Of a stretch of 64,000 bases of DNA, positions 51,235 to 60,117 are shown piece after piece. The notes under the pieces were generated by a model. That model saw nothing but the letters and a program-made list of their open reading frames with translations, was not told the DNA's origin and did no database searches. This DNA is from JAWWOW01 sp033851265 (lineage in GTDB: Bacteria > Actinomycetota > Actinomycetes > JAWWOW01): the NCBI GenBank assembly GCA_033851265.1, contig JAWWOW010000025.1:127982-191981 (forward strand), given 5' to 3'. Positions within the stretch are counted from its first letter, which is position 1. Each line of letters starts with the position of its first letter. The position numbers and the translations under genes are program-made.

Positions 51235-51978
51235 TCACGCGTCTAGCAGGAAATCCTCGGGCTCCTGGTAGGTGGAACTCGCCGTTGTGTCGCTTCCGGC
51301 AGTGACGTGGGGATGGGTGCGCCGCGCGTTGACAACGACGGCCGCGGGAAACGCTTGCTCGTCGTACGTGCACACGATCGTTGCAGGCGATGACGCGAAC
51401 GCGAGGTTGACCAGGGACTCATAGCGGGTCCACCTGGCGATCTCGGCGTCGGTGTCGCCGGACCAGCCGGCTTCCCCGACGACGCGAATCCAGGGGACTC
51501 CAGCCGCTCGCTTCTTGGCCACGAACTCGCGATAGGCGTTCAACGCTGAGCCGGGCGATCGATACCAGTCCGACCAGTCCCCAAACTCGACGTGTTTAGC
51601 GTTGTCACCAAGGCTGTCACGCAGCAGCCCGATCTTCGGCTTCGTGGCCACCGCCAGGAGACAGTGCGAGCGCTCGATGCCTTCTTCGAGGTAGGGGATC
51701 GCAGCTGCGGTGTACTCGTCGTCTGACCCATACGTCAGGACGCGATGTTCAAAGAGCGGTGCCGGGGTTGTCGTTGTCCCGACCAGGTAGTCGACGCTGA
51801 CGTCGAGTGCCTCCGCGAGGGCCGACAAGCTGCTCAGGCGGACGTCCTTGCGCCGACCTGACTCGATCTGCGCGATGGCAGACCAACTCACGCCCGAGTG
51901 ATAGGCGAGTGCTTCCCGGCTCCAGCCGAGACGCGTGCGAGCCACTCTGATCGCTTGCCCGATTCCGTTCGGCGCCAC
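51235..51978 (-). CDS. XRE-family regulator with C-terminal MEDS domain
   Basis: 247 aa. Residues 1-~65 are an XRE/Cro helix-turn-helix (IRVARTRLGWSREALAYHSG, VSWSAIAQIESGRRKDVRL). The rest matches the MEDS (methanogen/methylotroph DcmR sensory) domain: HRVLTYGSDDEYTAAAIPYL, EEGIERSHCLLAVATKPKIG, RVVGEAGWSGDTDAEIARW and CTYDEQAFPAAVV. MEDS domains are thought to bind small ligands and are often linked to sensor kinases. The gene diverges from a LuxR-type protein across a near-perfect palindrome, so it probably represses or activates that gene and itself. Confidence 0.85.
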   Translation of the reverse strand: MAPNGIGQAIRVARTRLGWSREALAYHSGVSWSAIAQIESGRRKDVRLSSLSALAEALDVSVDYLVGTTTTPAPLFEHRVLTYGSDDEYTAAAIPYLEEGIERSHCLLAVATKPKIGLLRDSLGDNAKHVEFGDWSDWYRSPGSALNAYREFVAKKRAAGVPWIRVVGEAGWSGDTDAEIARWTRYESLVNLAFASSPATIVCTYDEQAFPAAVVVNARRTHPHVTAGSDTTASSTYQEPEDFLLDA

Positions 51979-52018
51979 TTGTCCACCCTAATGAGCGCGA
52001 TTCCGCACCCGTGCTGCC

Positions 52019-52042
52019 TGAGTGTGTCACACGACACACTCA
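52019..52042. promoter_or_regulatory. Palindromic operator between divergent XRE-MEDS and LuxR genes
   Basis: Perfect 10-bp arms (tgagtgtgtc and gacacactca) separated by acac. It is followed at 52044-52049 by TTGACA, a -35-like hexamer, 55 bases upstream of the LuxR gene. The position, between two divergent regulators, makes it the likely binding site of the XRE-MEDS protein. Confidence 0.6.
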
Positions 52043-52104
52043 CTTGACACTATGCTCGTCCGGGTGAAGATTAGTTCGCTGAGGCCCAGCAGGGAGCCGA
52101 AGCC

Positions 52105-52464
52105 ATGAGTCACGAAGCTCAGGAGCAGCGTGAGCTGACGGCGGTCAACGAGGGCCTCCGTCAGCGAGTCTCTGTGTTGGAGGAGCATCTGTGGCGGATT
52201 GCCCTGGAGGTGCGGGCCGCCCGGATCGGTGTTCGACCCGAGCTCGGCGAGGAATGGTGGTCCGACCCGGCAGTGGCCGGGCTGAGCAATCGCCAGGCCG
52301 AGATCCTGCGGCGCGTCGTTCGGGGGGACCGGATTCCTGCCATCGCCAGTGAGTTGTTCATTGCTGAGAGCACCGTTCGCAATCACCTGTCGGGCATCTA
52401 CCGGAAACTCGGTGTTCACTCGCACGCCGAGTTGATGGCGCGCCTAGCAAACGGGAAAACCTGA
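52105..52464 (+). CDS. Short LuxR-type HTH protein
   Basis: 119 aa. The N-terminal ~40 residues form a coiled-coil-like helix (ELTAVNEGLRQRVSVLEEHL), followed by a linker and a LuxR helix-turn-helix: GLSNRQAEILRRVVRGDRIP, ELFIAESTVRNHLSGIYRKL. No receiver or sensor domain is present, so it resembles stand-alone GerE-like regulators, perhaps dimerising through the coiled coil. It is divergent from the XRE-MEDS gene with a palindrome and a TTGACA -35 box upstream. Confidence 0.85.
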   Translation: MSHEAQEQRELTAVNEGLRQRVSVLEEHLWRIALEVRAARIGVRPELGEEWWSDPAVAGLSNRQAEILRRVVRGDRIPAIASELFIAESTVRNHLSGIYRKLGVHSHAELMARLANGKT

Positions 52465-52567
52465 CGACGCCGGCGTCACGCGCATTCGGCTCAGTGTCGC
52501 TACGGCAAGTGGTCGGATTATGTCGACCTGGCTTCCTGTGTCGGCTGACGTAACGCAGGATGAGGCC

Positions 52568-55453
52568 ATGTCTTCTCGGGGGATCGTTCGGTTCGTCCTG
52601 TGTCTCTTCGTCACACTGACTGCATTCGCGGTTGTACCAGCTGTAGTACCGACGGCGAACGCTGTAACCGTGACGCCGGACTTGGTGCCTGCGGGCGTCG
52701 AGACCGTGCCGGTGACTCACAGCGGGGACGCGGCTGATGACCCAGCGCTGTGGATCCATCCGACCGACCCGGCGTCATCGCTGCTCATCGGCAACGACAA
52801 GCAGGGTGCGCTCGAGGTCTACAACATGGACGGCTCGTCCCAGCAGCACATCACGGCCGCCACATCGTTCTGGGGGAACGTCGACGTGCGCCAGCAGGTG
52901 ACCATCGGCGGGACCACGCGCGACGTGGTGGCGGCGTACAACTCCGGTCTGCGGATGTTCAACGTTGATGTCCCGTCCCGCATGCTGCAACTGACCACCG
53001 ATGGGCCCGGCTACGTGAACACGGGCGGTGGCGAAGGGCTGTGCCTGTACAAGAGCGCGGTCACCGGGCAGCTGTCGGCGTTCGTGATCACGATCGCCGG
53101 ACGCGTGCGCCAGTACGTCATCGGTGACGCAGATGCAGACGGGCTGCTCGAAGCCACGTTGGCCCGCGAGTTCCAGGTGGGTTCCGAGGCAGAAGGCTGT
53201 GTCGCCGACGATGTCAGTGGCGCTGTCTACATCTCCCAGGAGGATGTGGCGCTGTGGCGGTACGGCGCTGAGCCCAATGCAGGCACCGCGCGGATCATGG
53301 TCGATGCGGTGCAGCCAACGGGGCACATCGCCAACGACTCTGAGGGCGTCACCATCGTCGACGTGGGTGGCGGCGCCGGCTACGTCATCGCCTCGGCCCA
53401 GAACGTGAGTAACCCCACGCAGTCGTACTTCAGCGTGTACGACCGGCAGACCAACGCTTTCGTCAAGACGTTCCGCATCGTCAATGGCGCGTCGGCCGAC
53501 GGCTGCTCACGCACCGACGGAATCACGGCGTACGTCGGCAATCTCGGCCCGTCGTTCCCATCCGGCGCCTTCGTTTGTCAGGACGACAGCAATACGACAC
53601 CGGGAGCGGCCGGGAACCAGGACTTCAAGCTGACTCGGGTCGAGACGGTGGTTGATCTGGCGGCCGTCGGAGGTAACGCATCACCGCAGGCATCGTTCAC
53701 GGTGGGCTGCACGGAGCTGACGTGCACCTTCGATGCCTCAGCCTCCTCGGATACCGATGGCACGGTGGCGTCGTACACATGGGACTTCGGTGACGGCACA
53801 TCCGGTTCCGGCCAGACGACGCCGCATACGTACAGCGCGGCGGGCGAGCGCACCGTGACTCTGAACGTGCGCGACGATGACAACGCCTTCGGAGCGACGA
53901 CGCGGGTCGCCAGCCCCACCGGGCCGCCCGAGCCGTTGTCCTTCGTCGTGGCTAACAGCACGATGGGCAACAGGACCTCGCATCCGCTGCAGATTCCGAC
54001 CGCGGTGCACACCGGGGATCAGCTGCTGGCGTTCTTTACCGCCAACAACACCGCAACCATCACTGGACCGTCGGGGTGGACGCAGGAGCGCGCGACGAGC
54101 ACGACCGGAATCATCACGCGGCTGTGGTCCAAGCGTGCGACCAGCGCTGACGCCGGCTCGACGATCACCGTCACGACCTCGGCCACCGTCAAGGCCGGGC
54201 TCAATGTCGCGGCTTATAGGGGCGTGGCAACCAACGGGATCGGAGCGACCGCGGTCCGGCTCGAGACGACGACGATGAGCGCGCACGTCACGCCGACCGT
54301 TGACGTCGTGGACGAAGGCGACTGGCTGGTCAGCTACTGGGCGGACAAGTCACCGTCGACGACCACATGGACGACGCCAACGGACCAGACGGTCCGCAGC
54401 ACCTCAGCCGGCTCCTCGACCGGTCACATCAGCACGGTCATCACTGACACTGCCGGACCGATAGCGACGGGGACCCAGGGCGGCCTGACCGCGACGGCGA
54501 ACTCGAGCGGCTCACGCGCCGCGATGTTCAGCATTGCGCTGCGAACCGCGGCGTTGGTGCCGCCGGTGAACCAGCCACCGACGGCGTCGTTCACCGTGTC
54601 GTGTCTCCAATTGACCTGCTCAGTTGATGCGTCCGCCTCGTTCGACTCGGACGGCACGATCGTGTCTTACGCCTGGGACTTTGGGGACACCGCGACGGAC
54701 ACCGGCAAGACGGCATCGCACACCTACGCTGACGCCGGTCCGCGCACCGTCACGTTGACCGTCACCGACGACGACACCGCCACCGGGAGTACGACGCGAC
54801 AGGCCAACCCCACGACGACGACGTCTGTCATCACGTTCGTCGCCGCGAACACTGCCAACGGGAACAAGCTCAACCACACGATCACGATCCCGGCGAGCGT
54901 TCAGGCTGGCGATGCGTTGGTGCTCTTCTTCGCCGGCAACACCGAGACTCCGACCATCACCGGCCCGACTGGGTGGACTCTGGAGCAGTCGGTAGCGCCC
55001 AGCGGCGTCGTCGGGAAGCTCTGGTCGAAGGTTGCTGGCGCCGGCGACGCCGGCACGACCGTGACGGTCGCCAGCTCGGCCTACATCAAGGCGGATCTAT
55101 CCGTCGCTGCCTACCGCGGCACGGCCGCGAGCCCGGTGGGCGCTTCTGCGGTTACGGTCGATGCCGCGACAGCGACAAATCACACGACACCCACGGTCTC
55201 GGTCGCTACTGCCGGCGACTGGCTGGTCAGCTATTGGGCTGACAAGTCCAGCTCGACCACGGCGTGGACATCAATCGCTGGGCAGCAGCAGCGCGGTACG
55301 TCGACGACCACCGGGGGTGGTCACATGACAGCCGTGCTCGCCGATAGCGCAGGATCAGTGCCCGTCGGTACTGCGGGTGGGCTGACCGCAACGGCTAACG
55401 CTGCGGGATCCAAGGCGGTCATGTTCTCGGTGGTGTTGAGCATCGGCCCATAA
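52568..55453 (+). CDS. Secreted beta-propeller phytase with tandem PKD modules
   Basis: 961 aa from the ATG at 52568 with AGGA upstream (an ATG at 52520 lacks a ribosome site). Signal peptide (RFVLCLFVTLTAFAVVPA, cleavage near ANA). Residues ~35-390 are a beta-propeller phytase: ADDPALWIHPTDP, GNDKQGALEVYNMDG, DGPGYVNTGGGEGLC and IANDSEGVTIVDV, matching the Ca-dependent phytate phosphatase family. Then two copies of a ~290-residue module follow, each a PKD domain (DGTVASYTWDFGDGTSG, DGTIVSYAWDFGD) plus a beta-rich part ending WLVSYWADKS. It likely releases phosphate from phytate or a similar ester outside the cell. Confidence 0.88.
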   Translation: MSSRGIVRFVLCLFVTLTAFAVVPAVVPTANAVTVTPDLVPAGVETVPVTHSGDAADDPALWIHPTDPASSLLIGNDKQGALEVYNMDGSSQQHITAATSFWGNVDVRQQVTIGGTTRDVVAAYNSGLRMFNVDVPSRMLQLTTDGPGYVNTGGGEGLCLYKSAVTGQLSAFVITIAGRVRQYVIGDADADGLLEATLAREFQVGSEAEGCVADDVSGAVYISQEDVALWRYGAEPNAGTARIMVDAVQPTGHIANDSEGVTIVDVGGGAGYVIASAQNVSNPTQSYFSVYDRQTNAFVKTFRIVNGASADGCSRTDGITAYVGNLGPSFPSGAFVCQDDSNTTPGAAGNQDFKLTRVETVVDLAAVGGNASPQASFTVGCTELTCTFDASASSDTDGTVASYTWDFGDGTSGSGQTTPHTYSAAGERTVTLNVRDDDNAFGATTRVASPTGPPEPLSFVVANSTMGNRTSHPLQIPTAVHTGDQLLAFFTANNTATITGPSGWTQERATSTTGIITRLWSKRATSADAGSTITVTTSATVKAGLNVAAYRGVATNGIGATAVRLETTTMSAHVTPTVDVVDEGDWLVSYWADKSPSTTTWTTPTDQTVRSTSAGSSTGHISTVITDTAGPIATGTQGGLTATANSSGSRAAMFSIALRTAALVPPVNQPPTASFTVSCLQLTCSVDASASFDSDGTIVSYAWDFGDTATDTGKTASHTYADAGPRTVTLTVTDDDTATGSTTRQANPTTTTSVITFVAANTANGNKLNHTITIPASVQAGDALVLFFAGNTETPTITGPTGWTLEQSVAPSGVVGKLWSKVAGAGDAGTTVTVASSAYIKADLSVAAYRGTAASPVGASAVTVDAATATNHTTPTVSVATAGDWLVSYWADKSSSTTAWTSIAGQQQRGTSTTTGGGHMTAVLADSAGSVPVGTAGGLTATANAAGSKAVMFSVVLSIGP

Positions 55454-55469
55454 GAGGCCGTTGCTTTTC

Positions 55470-58316
55470 TCAGTTGATGTCGATGTAACAGATCTTGTTG
55501 TTGGCTGCGCCCGCGGCGTTCGTGATCGTTAACCGCCCATCGGCGACGGTCACGTTGGCAGTGCCTTCGACCCAGTGCTGATTCGGGGTGGGAACGCCGT
55601 TCACAACCGTGACACCCTCGGCGTTCAGTCGGTAAGTGCTGTTGGTTTGTGTGGGGTCGCCGGCAACGATGTGCACCTTGTAGGTGCCGTTGGGTACGAG
55701 GATCTCCCATTTGGCATTCGGGTTGGCCGGCCGCTGCATCTGGATGAAGGAGTCATAGCGCTGGTCGGGTGAGTTTCCGGCGTTGCGATCGATCGCGAGC
55801 GCGGTGCTGTCGACGTTCCACCCGTACCGCTCGCCGTTGACAGGACGCAGGGCCATGGGCAGACCGCTGTCCAGCAGGTAACCAAGGAAGCCTGGCACTG
55901 TGCTGGGTTGGAAGTTGATGTGTGCGGACAGCACTGGGAACAGCTCTGACTTCGGCACCGTGGATTTCGCGACCGACGGACCACTCCACAGGAGCTTGGC
56001 TACTGCCGCGCCGGTGCCGTCGTAGTACTCCATGCGTATCGAGTACCGGACTCCAGCGGTCAGCGGGATGGTGCCGGAGTTCTCCGTCAGGGTGTGCGCA
56101 GCCCAATTGTCGATGAGGCGCGTGCCGTTGACCCAGAGCCGCACCCCCTCGTCGGTCTGCGTGTAGAACGTGTAGGTGCCGGTCGTCGGGGCGCGAACCA
56201 TCCCGACCCAGCGGGTGCTGAACGTGTCAGCACCGATCCCAGCCACCGGCGGGCCAGTGCCCCAATCGAAGTTCAGCTGCCCATCGAGGCGGTTGGCGAC
56301 TGCTCCGGTGAGATCTGCGTTGTCGTAATACCTGCCCGCCAAGCCGGTGCCCACCTCGCGGAATGTTGCTGTGTACGTCGTGTCCGTGTTCGGCGTGGTG
56401 ATCGTGTGCAGCCCGGCGCCACCGTCGGACCAGCTGGCAAAGTCATAGGTCTTGCCGTTCCTGACCTGAGAGCCGCGCGCCTCGATGGTGCGTTGGACGC
56501 CAACGACTCCGGTGAAGCTGACGGGAGCGACCATCGGCGAGGCATCCAGTTGGACACTCATGCCCGGCGGGTTGGTGTTGATGGTTACCTGGACCGTTTT
56601 CGGCAGGAGGTCAACGTAGGTGGTGGTCGACAGCCCTGCGGAGTCCTTCACGGTCAGCAGAATGCGGTAGAAGACGTTCGCGTCGGTGTGCCCGGTGCTC
56701 GGAATCTGGAACGTGCCGCCAGTGGCTCCAGATGTCGGTGGCATGAATGGATGAATGTGCGTGGCATGGTGGAAGTCCACTTGCCAGGTGAACTTTGCCG
56801 GATCGAGGATGTTGCCGTCCTCGTTGTCTGTCGCGGTTCCCGCGTACGTGATCTCCTGCCCGCCGTGGTAGATCGTGCCGTCGGCCGGGCCGGTGATCAC
56901 GGGATTGGGCGGTTGATCCGTCGTGACCGTCAGGATCGCGTCGTCGCTTGCGATCGTGCCGAAACTATTCGTCACTTCGACGTGGAAGTGCGCTCCGTTG
57001 TCGGTCGTCTGCACGTTGTCGAGCGTGTACTCAGGTCCGGTCTCGCCGGCGATGGGTGCAGTGCCACGGAACCACTGGTAGGTGAACGGCGGCGAGCCGC
57101 TCGCCTCGACGCTGAACACGGCAGGGTGGCCGGTTGACGCGAGTTGACTCGCTGGCTGGGTGCCAATCGTCGGCGCCTGATTGCCCGTATAGACGATTTG
57201 GTTCACCGAGCCACTCGACCCGCCGCCACCGGAGCCGCCAGCGCCGCGGTCCAGGTAGTAGAGGCTTCCGTCGTCGGCCACATCGAGGTCCACCGTGAAC
57301 TTGGTGCCCGTGGCGAAGCCAGTAGCAGTGTCCGATGCAATGTCATATTGGCGAATCACGCCATTGCAGTAGTCCGCGAAGAAGTAGTCACCGAGATAAC
57401 TGGCCGGGAAGGCGGCGGTTGTCGGGTTGTAGAACGCACCACCGGTGATGGCACAGCCGTTGTTGTGGTCGTAGGCGTAGATCGGTCCTTTGAAACGAGG
57501 ATCCGATGTCGGGCCCTCGGTCGTCGGCCAGCCGTAGTTTGCGCCGGCCACACCGTCGTTGATCTCTTCCCAGGTGGACAGGCCGACGTCGTTGATGAAC
57601 ATCCGGCTGGAGCCCGGCTTGAACGCGAACGTGAACGGGTTGCGCAGCCCGAGCGCCCAGATGGCCCGGTTGTCCCCGGTGGCGGTCCCGTAGAACGGGT
57701 TGGACGACGGGATGGTCCCGTCGTCGTTGAAGCGCAAGATCTTGCCGAAACGGTTGTCCATCTTCTGCGCGTTGGCGCCGTTGCCGTTGTCGCCGACCGC
57801 GACGTAGAGCTTGCCGTCCGGACCGAAGTGCAGCGCGCCACTGTTGTGGATGCGGGTGTCACTGAGCGCACCGAAATCCGCGAGAATGGCCTCGGTGGCG
57901 GGGTCGGCAACGTCCCCGTTTGCGGTGAACCGGCTGAGCCGGTTGTGCGACGGCGAGCCAGGAACGGTGTAGTAGACGTAGACGTAGTGGTTCGTCGCGA
58001 AAGTCGGGTCGAAGGCCAGGCCCAGCAGGCCGCGTTCACCAGCAGAGTCGACGGTCAAGGTCAGGAACGGCACAGCGAGGATCGCGCCGTTCTTGACGAT
58101 GAGGACCCGGCCGCCCTGCTCGGTGACAAAGATCCGCCCGTCGGGAGCCAGTGCCATCGTGGTGGGCGACGCGAACCCGGCTGCGATCTGGCTCACGTGG
58201 AACCCGTTTGGGAGGCCAACCGCGGCCGTGCCGGTCTGCGCACTGAGTACGCCGACTGCGCCGGACGCCGCAAGGAGTCCGATGACCACGAGCAGTCGCT
58301 TCAACACGTGCGTCAC
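55470..58316 (-). CDS. Secreted PQQ-type sugar dehydrogenase with Ig, PA14 and carbohydrate-binding domains
   Basis: 948 aa. Signal peptide (MTHVLKRLLVVIGLLAASGA). Residues ~35-380 are a GDH-type six-bladed propeller: SPTTMALAPDGRIFVTEQGG, GERGLLGLAFDPTF, RIHNSGALHFGPDGKLYVAV (catalytic His) and IWALGLRNPFTFAF. Ig-like repeats follow (PTIGTQPASQLASTGHPAVF, WFRGTAPIAGETG), then a PKD-like part, a PA14 region (LAGRYYDNADLTG, DEGVRLWVNGTRLIDNW) and a malectin-like C-terminus (LDSGLPMALRPVNGERYGWN). It would oxidise sugars using PQQ at the cell surface, converging with the phytase gene. Confidence 0.87.
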   Translation of the reverse strand: MTHVLKRLLVVIGLLAASGAVGVLSAQTGTAAVGLPNGFHVSQIAAGFASPTTMALAPDGRIFVTEQGGRVLIVKNGAILAVPFLTLTVDSAGERGLLGLAFDPTFATNHYVYVYYTVPGSPSHNRLSRFTANGDVADPATEAILADFGALSDTRIHNSGALHFGPDGKLYVAVGDNGNGANAQKMDNRFGKILRFNDDGTIPSSNPFYGTATGDNRAIWALGLRNPFTFAFKPGSSRMFINDVGLSTWEEINDGVAGANYGWPTTEGPTSDPRFKGPIYAYDHNNGCAITGGAFYNPTTAAFPASYLGDYFFADYCNGVIRQYDIASDTATGFATGTKFTVDLDVADDGSLYYLDRGAGGSGGGGSSGSVNQIVYTGNQAPTIGTQPASQLASTGHPAVFSVEASGSPPFTYQWFRGTAPIAGETGPEYTLDNVQTTDNGAHFHVEVTNSFGTIASDDAILTVTTDQPPNPVITGPADGTIYHGGQEITYAGTATDNEDGNILDPAKFTWQVDFHHATHIHPFMPPTSGATGGTFQIPSTGHTDANVFYRILLTVKDSAGLSTTTYVDLLPKTVQVTINTNPPGMSVQLDASPMVAPVSFTGVVGVQRTIEARGSQVRNGKTYDFASWSDGGAGLHTITTPNTDTTYTATFREVGTGLAGRYYDNADLTGAVANRLDGQLNFDWGTGPPVAGIGADTFSTRWVGMVRAPTTGTYTFYTQTDEGVRLWVNGTRLIDNWAAHTLTENSGTIPLTAGVRYSIRMEYYDGTGAAVAKLLWSGPSVAKSTVPKSELFPVLSAHINFQPSTVPGFLGYLLDSGLPMALRPVNGERYGWNVDSTALAIDRNAGNSPDQRYDSFIQMQRPANPNAKWEILVPNGTYKVHIVAGDPTQTNSTYRLNAEGVTVVNGVPTPNQHWVEGTANVTVADGRLTITNAAGAANNKICYIDIN

Positions 58317-58407
58317 AGATCCCCCGTTGGTTCTGCCTACTGGACGTAGGAACTCCCGTTACCAGGCAGACTAAGTGCCTACTGAACGATTCTGCACCGG
58401 AGGTTGA

Positions 58408-58890
58408 ATGCCTGCCCTGCGCGAGGAAAGCCTCGAATTTCTGAAGTCCGCGCCGATAATTCTCGACTTCGCCGAGCATGTTCGCGCGCCGCAAGCCGAG
58501 GTGTGGGCGGCCATCGGGGGGGATCCGTCCACGTGGGTCCCGTGGTTCCCCGGCTTACGTGAGGGTGCGTTCACAAGTTCGCCGCCGCACGGTGTCGGCA
58601 CCAAACGCCAGGTGAGCGTGCGGGGCGTTGGGCAGTACAAGGAGACGATCGTGGCGTGGGACGAGGGTTCGCGGATGGCCTACCGCGTCGATCGGACGAG
58701 CTTGCCGATCGCTCGGGCCCTGCTGGAGGACTGGGTCCTCGAGCCGCATGGCGACACGACCACGGTGCACTGGACGTTTGCGATCGATCCGACGCCGGTG
58801 TTTCGTGTTTCGCTGCGGCTGAGCCCAAAGACCATCGGTCGTGTCTTCAGCAAGGCGATGCGCAACCTGGACGCGCGACTCGCTTCGTGA
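58408..58890 (+). CDS. SRPBCC-family protein
   Basis: 160 aa with the polyketide-cyclase/dehydrase START-like fold: DFAEHVRAPQAEVWAAIGGD, STWVPWFPGLREGAF, RVSVRGVGQY-like QVSVRGVGQYKETIVAWDEG and VHWTFAIDPTPVFRVSLRLS. Such proteins bind hydrophobic ligands in a deep pocket. No active-site residues can be named. It lies divergent from the sugar dehydrogenase, and its TGA abuts the stop of the convergent CapA gene (TGATCA). Confidence 0.8.
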   Translation: MPALREESLEFLKSAPIILDFAEHVRAPQAEVWAAIGGDPSTWVPWFPGLREGAFTSSPPHGVGTKRQVSVRGVGQYKETIVAWDEGSRMAYRVDRTSLPIARALLEDWVLEPHGDTTTVHWTFAIDPTPVFRVSLRLSPKTIGRVFSKAMRNLDARLAS

Positions 58891-59982
58891 TCAGCCGGCT
58901 GCCGCGGACTTGAGCCCGGTGCAGCCGCGCAAACCTTTCCAGTACTCGACCGCGCGAGCAGCCGCATCACCGGTGACGGGATACGGCAGCCCGCTCGAGA
59001 TGTGCGCGGGCGCGAATGAGGCTTTGTCCACGGAATGGCGGCGCACGGTCAGGGTGAGTACGCCGGTCTGGGCGACCAAGCCATCACCGCGCTTGTAGAA
59101 CACGAAGTTGCCCAGCCCGTAGTCGACGTACGACCGTCCCAGGTAGCCCGCGCCGAGGAGGACATGCGCGTGCGAACCGACGACGACGTCGGCACCGGCC
59201 GCCACGAGCTGTGGCGCGAGGCCGCGTTGCTTGCCGTTCGGGCACGAGACTCGCTCGGTTCCCCAGTGCAGGTAGACCACGACGACGTCGCTGGTGCGCC
59301 GCGCGTCGCGCACCGCCTGCAGTAGTCGCGTTGTGTTGAACGCCGACGCGAGCCCTGCGTGGTTGGCACCCGCCGGCCAGGTGTCCCTCAGGTTGTCGTC
59401 GATGACCTGGGTGGCGCCGATGAATGCAAGGCGCTGGCCCCGCACCGTCGTACGCCAGGGCGCGTAGGCCTTGTCTGCGTTGGCGCCGATCCCGACCGTC
59501 GGAAAGCCAGAAGCTTTGATGGCAGCCAGCGAGTCCTGCAGGCCCACTGGGCCGTAGTCAACGCCGTGGTTGTTGGCCATCGTGACCACATCGACACCGG
59601 CGTTGCGCAACGCGCTGAACGCCGATGCCGGAGCGCGGAAGTGGTAGGTCTTCGGCTCCGGCGTTCCACGGGTGGTTATCGCCGTCTCGAGATTCACCAT
59701 GGCGATGTCAGCGGGTTTCAGCAGGGGAGCGATGTAACGCATGCCGCCCGTCAGTGCCGGCCGTGAGCTGCCGTCGAAATGCACGTCCCCGCCGAAGGAG
59801 ATTGTCACGGCCGCATTCGGTCGCGGAGCCGCTTTCCGCGCGGGGGTTGGTGTCGCCGTCGGTGTCGCGGCGGCGCTCGGACTCGGCGCCACGGTTGGCT
59901 GAGGGGAAGCCACACACGCCCCGGTCGCCAGTGCCAATGCGCCGACGGCGGCCATCGCCGCGCAACGCCGCCCCCTCCGCAC
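58891..59982 (-). CDS. CapA/PgsA-family metallophosphatase-like lipoprotein
   Basis: 363 aa from GTG 59982. The N-terminus is a lipoprotein signal with ALATGAC (Cys23), followed by a Pro/Ala/Thr linker. The domain has the PGA_cap motifs ISFGGDVHFDGSS, MVNLETAITTRG, VTMANNHGVDYG and VVGSHAHVLLGAGYLG, YGLGNFVFY, with the conserved Asp, Asn and His residues of the metal site. CapA-like proteins are linked to poly-gamma-glutamate or other cell-envelope polymer handling. It sits between the SRPBCC gene and the iron-regulated EfeU gene, without apparent link. Confidence 0.85.
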   Translation of the reverse strand: MRRGRRCAAMAAVGALALATGACVASPQPTVAPSPSAAATPTATPTPARKAAPRPNAAVTISFGGDVHFDGSSRPALTGGMRYIAPLLKPADIAMVNLETAITTRGTPEPKTYHFRAPASAFSALRNAGVDVVTMANNHGVDYGPVGLQDSLAAIKASGFPTVGIGANADKAYAPWRTTVRGQRLAFIGATQVIDDNLRDTWPAGANHAGLASAFNTTRLLQAVRDARRTSDVVVVYLHWGTERVSCPNGKQRGLAPQLVAAGADVVVGSHAHVLLGAGYLGRSYVDYGLGNFVFYKRGDGLVAQTGVLTLTVRRHSVDKASFAPAHISSGLPYPVTGDAAARAVEYWKGLRGCTGLKSAAAG

Positions 59983-60068
59983 GTCGACAGGGTAGGTGGC
60001 TGGCTTGGTGGCCAGGGCTCGGAGCCCTCCGCGTCCACGACAGAACCGGTGTTGACTCCAGGACGAAG

Positions 60069-60087
60069 TTAAGTAAGGTGACCCTTA
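60069..60087 (+). promoter_or_regulatory. DtxR/IdeR-type iron box upstream of efeU
   Basis: The 19-base site TTAAGTAAGGTGACCCTTA matches the DtxR/IdeR consensus TTAGGTTAGGCTAACCTAA at 13 positions, including both half-sites. It ends 30 bases before the efeU start, where repressor binding would block transcription when iron is sufficient. Confidence 0.75.
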
Positions 60088-60117
60088 GTTGACGGCGTGC
60101 GACGGAGGCAGGTGCGC

